A stretch of DNA of 64,000 bases from Valencia hispanica (lineage: Eukaryota > Chordata > Actinopteri > Cyprinodontiformes > Valenciidae), in assembly GCA_963556495.2 (NCBI GenBank), contig OY747709.1:16167900-16231899 (forward strand), written 5' to 3'. Position 1 is the first letter of the stretch, and each line of letters opens with the position of its first letter. The position numbers were made by a program, and so were the translations under genes. Shown here one piece after another: positions 61,411 to 64,000 of this stretch. The notes below the pieces were generated by a model, which did no database searches, was not told the origin of the DNA, and worked only from the letters and a program-made list of their open reading frames with translations.

Positions 61411-62383
61411 TCTTTTAGGGTATGTCTCTACCAGCTTTGCACATCTAGAGACTGAAATTCTTGCCCATTCTTCTTTGCAAACAGCTCCAGCTCAGTCAGA
61501 TTAGATGGACAGCGTTTGTGAACAGCAGCTTTCAGATCTTGCCACAGATTCTCGATTGGATTTAGATCTGGACTTTGACTGGGCCATTCTAACACATGGA
61601 TATGTTTTGTTTTAAACCATTCCATTGTTGCCCTGGCTTTATGTTTAGGGTCGTTGTCCTGCTGGAAGGTGAACCTCCGCCCCAGTCTCAAGTCTTTTGC
61701 AGACTCCAAGAGGTTTTCTTCCAAGATTGCCCTGTATTTGGCTCCATCCATTTTCCCATCAACTCTGACCAGCTTCCCTGTCCCTGCTGAAGAGAAGCAC
61801 CCCCAGAGCATGATGCTGCCACCACCATATTTGACAGTGGGGATGGTGTGTTCAGAGTGATGTGCAGTGTTAGTTTTCCGCCACACATAGCGTTTTGCAT
61901 TTTGCCAAAAAGTTCCATTTTGGTCTCATCTGACCAGAGCACCTTCTTCCACATGTTTGCTGTGTCCCCCACATGGCTTGTGGCAAACTGCAAACGGGAC
62001 TTCTTATGGTTTTCTTTTAACAATGGCTTTCTTCTTGCCACTCTTCCATAAAGGCCAACTTTGTGCAGTGCACCACTAATAGTTGTCCTATGGACAGATT
62101 CCCCCACCTGAGCTGTAGATCTCTGCAGCTCGTCCAGAGTCACCATGGGCCTCTTGGCTGCATTTCTGATCAGCGCTCTCCTTGTTCGGCCTGTGAGTTT
62201 AGGTGGACGGCCTTGTCTTGGTAGGTTTACAGTTGTGCCATACTCCTTCCATTTCTGAATGATCGCTTGAACAGTGCTCCATGGGATGTTCAAGGCTTGG
62301 GAAATCTTTTTGTAGCCTAAGCCTGCTTTAAATTTCTCAATAACTTTATCCCTGACCTGTCTGGTGTGTTCTTTGGAGTTCAT
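61396..62383 (-). pseudogene. Tc1 transposase, DD34E, with two frameshifts
   Basis: The start codon at 62383 opens MNSKEHTRQVRDKVIEKF. A paired-like helix-turn-helix (GLGYKKISQALNIPWSTV) and a GRPPKL motif precede the second DNA-binding half. The first catalytic Asp is residue 152 (LWSDET). One base is missing near 61903 (after MELFG), shifting the frame. The next frame (61886-61428) carries the glycine-rich VKYGGGSIMLWG, the second Asp (FQQDNDPKH), and the catalytic Glu (LNPIENLW) exactly 34 residues after that Asp. A second shift near 61480 moves the last ~25 codons to a third frame, ending at 61396. Overall ~329 codons, close to the normal ~340. All catalytic residues survive, but the gene cannot make a full protein as it stands. 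Confidence 0.93.
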
Positions 62384-62534
62384 GGTGTTGTTCCTCCCAA
62401 CATTCTCTTAGACAACCTCTGAGGCCGTCACAGGGCAGCTGTATTTGTACTGACATTAGATTACACACACGTGCACTCTATTTAGTCATTAGCACTCATC
62501 AGACAATGTCTATGGGCAACTGACTGCACTCAGA

Positions 62535-62752
62535 CCAAAGGGGGCTGAATAATTACGCACACCCCACTTTTCAGTTATTTATTTGTAAAAAATGTTTGGA
62601 ATCATGTATGATTTTCGTTCCACTTCTCACGTGTACACCACTTTGTATTGGTCTTTCACGCGGAATTCCAATAAAATTGATTCATGTTTGTGGCTGTAAT
62701 GTGACAAAATGTGGAAAAGTTCAAGGGGGCCGAATACTTTTGCAAGCCACTG
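62535..62752 (-). repeat. Right terminal inverted repeat of Tc1
   Basis: Ends ...ACTTTTGCAAGCCACTG; mirrors 61192-61410. Confidence 0.88.
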
Positions 62753-62865
62753 TAAATGCATCAAGCAAATCAATGGATGGATGTGCCATAACGTCCTCCA
62801 GGTGACCAGAAACAGCTGAAAGTGTGCTATACAAATAAAATTCCCTTGCCTTGCCTAGTTACGTT

Positions 62866-63390
62866 TCCATTATTGGAACTTCAGGGCCATTTTACTGGAC
62901 TTTAATCTATCGGGATAAATCTGTTGGCCCGCTCCTCTTAGCTGTCGTGTCGCCATACAAAATTGGCCCTTTAAGGAATTAGCTAAGACTTCTGCATATC
63001 ACGACTGTTTCGACAATGAGTGGCGTCACTTATCAGTACCACAAGCAGCAGAGAATAAAAAGAGATTGACATGGAAAAAGTCGGGATAGTTGTTGTGTTT
63101 CTGTTTGCTATGTTGTTATAAACTGCTTTGCCAGCAAATCTTTTTATTTTACAAAACTGTTTTTTTGGCGACGTCTACTCATTTCCCTCTAAATTACAAC
63201 CAATCATCACGACTTGACCTCAGATCCCACCCAGCGACTCTACTGGGCCGTTTCCCAGTACATACCCCATGACTGGTACTCAGTTGGTTCCTGAAATGGC
63301 CCAGAAAGCGGCCCTGTCAGCCCGGCCAGGCCTGGTGAAGAGGAGACACTGGCACATTGTGAAGATCAGGTAGAATTACCCAAAAATTCC
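62866..63390. mobile_element. Possible non-autonomous DNA transposon, unresolved
   Basis: 'cagggccattttactggact' near the left and 'ttggttcctgaaatggccca' + 'gaaagcggccctg' near the right resemble a fish DNA-transposon family I have seen in which a gggccatt-type block recurs at both ends. No exact inverted repeat or target duplication was confirmed. Confidence 0.3.
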
Positions 63391-64000
63391 GCTAGAGGAA
63401 ACGTGCCTACTGTTTTAGTGTGACTGTAATATGATATAGTGGATGGGTCAGATTTTTTTTCCAGCTTTATGTAGATAAGACAGAAGTCACAGTTTTATGG
63501 TCCAAAAAACTACAAGAATGGAAATCAGTGCTCAGCTAGACACAATGGGGCTCAAACAAAAAGTTTAACAACGACAAAGTGTAGGACTAAATAAGCCTAC
63601 TATTATCCTAAAAACATTGCCATAAATGAAGGGTTTCCAGTTAAAACAATACAAAGTACAATTGGTGCATTCTGTTTTTTTCAGTGGGTTAGATTGTTGT
63701 AATGGTGTATTAAACTGATATCAACCAAGTAGCCGCAGTCATGACCAAAACCAAGAAAATGTATCATATTGCACCAGTTCTGAATCACTGATTTGCTTGT
63801 CAAGTATGAACCATGTAGACCCCTCAGGTCATCAGACACCTGCCCAAGACCATAATTAAACAAGGAAATGAAAACAGTTTACTGTAGCTTTCGATCCGTC
63901 TTACATGAGACCCATTTGCCCAATCACTGATGAGTGATTTAAGTGTGAGACTGAAGATTAAAGATTTTGTTTTAGCAGTTTTTACTTTTTATACAATGCT
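63391..64000. other. Intergenic, nothing recognised
   Basis: Unique AT-rich sequence up to the window edge. Confidence 0.4.

Larger units (their letters stand above)
61192..62752 (-). mobile_element. Nearly complete Tc1 transposon with long inverted ends
   Basis: 1,561 bp flanked by the TA target duplication (61190-61191 and 62753-62754). The terminal sequence CAGTGGCTTGCAAAAGTATT at 61192 has its complement at 62733-62752. The inverted repeats extend ~215 bp inward on each side (about 61192-61410 and 62535-62752) with scattered mismatches, including the inner repeat 'aactgaaaagtggggtgtg' against 'cacaccccacttttcagtt'. The transposase gene is on the minus strand. Inserted into an L2-like LINE. 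Confidence 0.95.
60640..62857 (+). mobile_element. L2-like LINE (copy 2), split by a Tc1 insertion
   Basis: Left part (60640-61190): an RT fragment with blocks for PIS.LPFISKI, FQSGFRAHHSTETAL, LDLSAAFDTVDHD, CGVPQGSSLGPILF, and NYAVDTQLYI (active-site region, YADDT-type altered). It is frameshifted upstream of 61026. The Tc1 interrupts it at TA 61190-61191. The right part resumes at 62753 with the next RT residues (ASSKSMDGCA, corresponding to the INKWM-type block). It then jumps by deletion to the LINE's 3' end, 'gctgaaagtgtgctatac' and GCCTT repeats (62818-62857). Confidence 0.82.

Noticed and set aside
61596..62051. Plus-strand frames inside the Tc1 at 61-62 kb
   Set aside because: Exact antisense of the transposase gene.

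Overview
This is vertebrate nuclear DNA, almost certainly from a teleost fish. It is AT-rich and gene-poor, with no prokaryotic-style gene packing. It is full of repeats typical of fish genomes: many Tc1/mariner transposons of different ages, Rex3-like (RTE), L2-like and L1-like LINEs, hAT debris, a tRNA-like SINE, and short interspersed repeats with TGGATGGA-type tails. Nearly all open reading frames in it are chance frames, antisense shadows or transposon remains.

Host gene. The one host coding exon I recognise is at 2202-2329 (+). It encodes the cysteine-rich C-terminal part of a TAFA5-like (FAM19A5) secreted chemokine-like protein and is bounded by good splice sites. Earlier exons lie to the left of the window. 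The best candidate for the last exon is at 38449, after a strong polypyrimidine tract and in the matching phase 0, with a ~1.9 kb 3' UTR and an AATAAA at 40457. If so, 2330-38448 is one ~36 kb intron and 40.5-64 kb is the downstream gene desert. Several unique, non-repetitive stretches (around 18.7, 33.2, 36.2, 48.1 and 56.1 kb) look like candidate conserved noncoding DNA, but only alignment could show that.

Intron contents, left to right: Tc1 remnants (one inserted in another near 3.65 kb); a 580 bp MITE with perfect 16 bp inverted ends (5.4 kb); a hAT dimerisation-domain remnant (9.5 kb); a pure 205 bp TTC array (13.1 kb); a Rex3-like RT fragment (15.6 kb); a degraded minus-strand non-autonomous LTR element carrying a 27 bp minisatellite (21-22 kb); and a nearly full-length but dead L1-clade LINE (25.7-30.9 kb) whose ORF1 has been replaced by a second copy of its own reverse-transcriptase segment.

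Downstream region. The most striking element is a structurally complete, young, non-autonomous LTR retrotransposon at 41801-43938. It has 305 bp LTRs with four differences, a CTGGA target duplication, a polypurine tract, and a 13 nt primer-binding site exactly complementary to the predicted first bases of its own transcript (Tf1/sushi-type self-priming). It has a single 544-codon ORF made largely of four in-frame tandem-repeat blocks, with no protease, RT or integrase. The 21-22 kb element shares a short hydrophobic protein block with it but carries different repeat arrays, so the two look like members of one family in which the repeats turn over. Further right are more Tc1 copies, a telomere-like palindrome (48.6 kb), a SINE, a LINE 3' end (53.6 kb), and two L2-like LINEs. 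One of these is split by an almost intact Tc1 transposon (61192-62752) whose DD34E transposase has two frameshifts.
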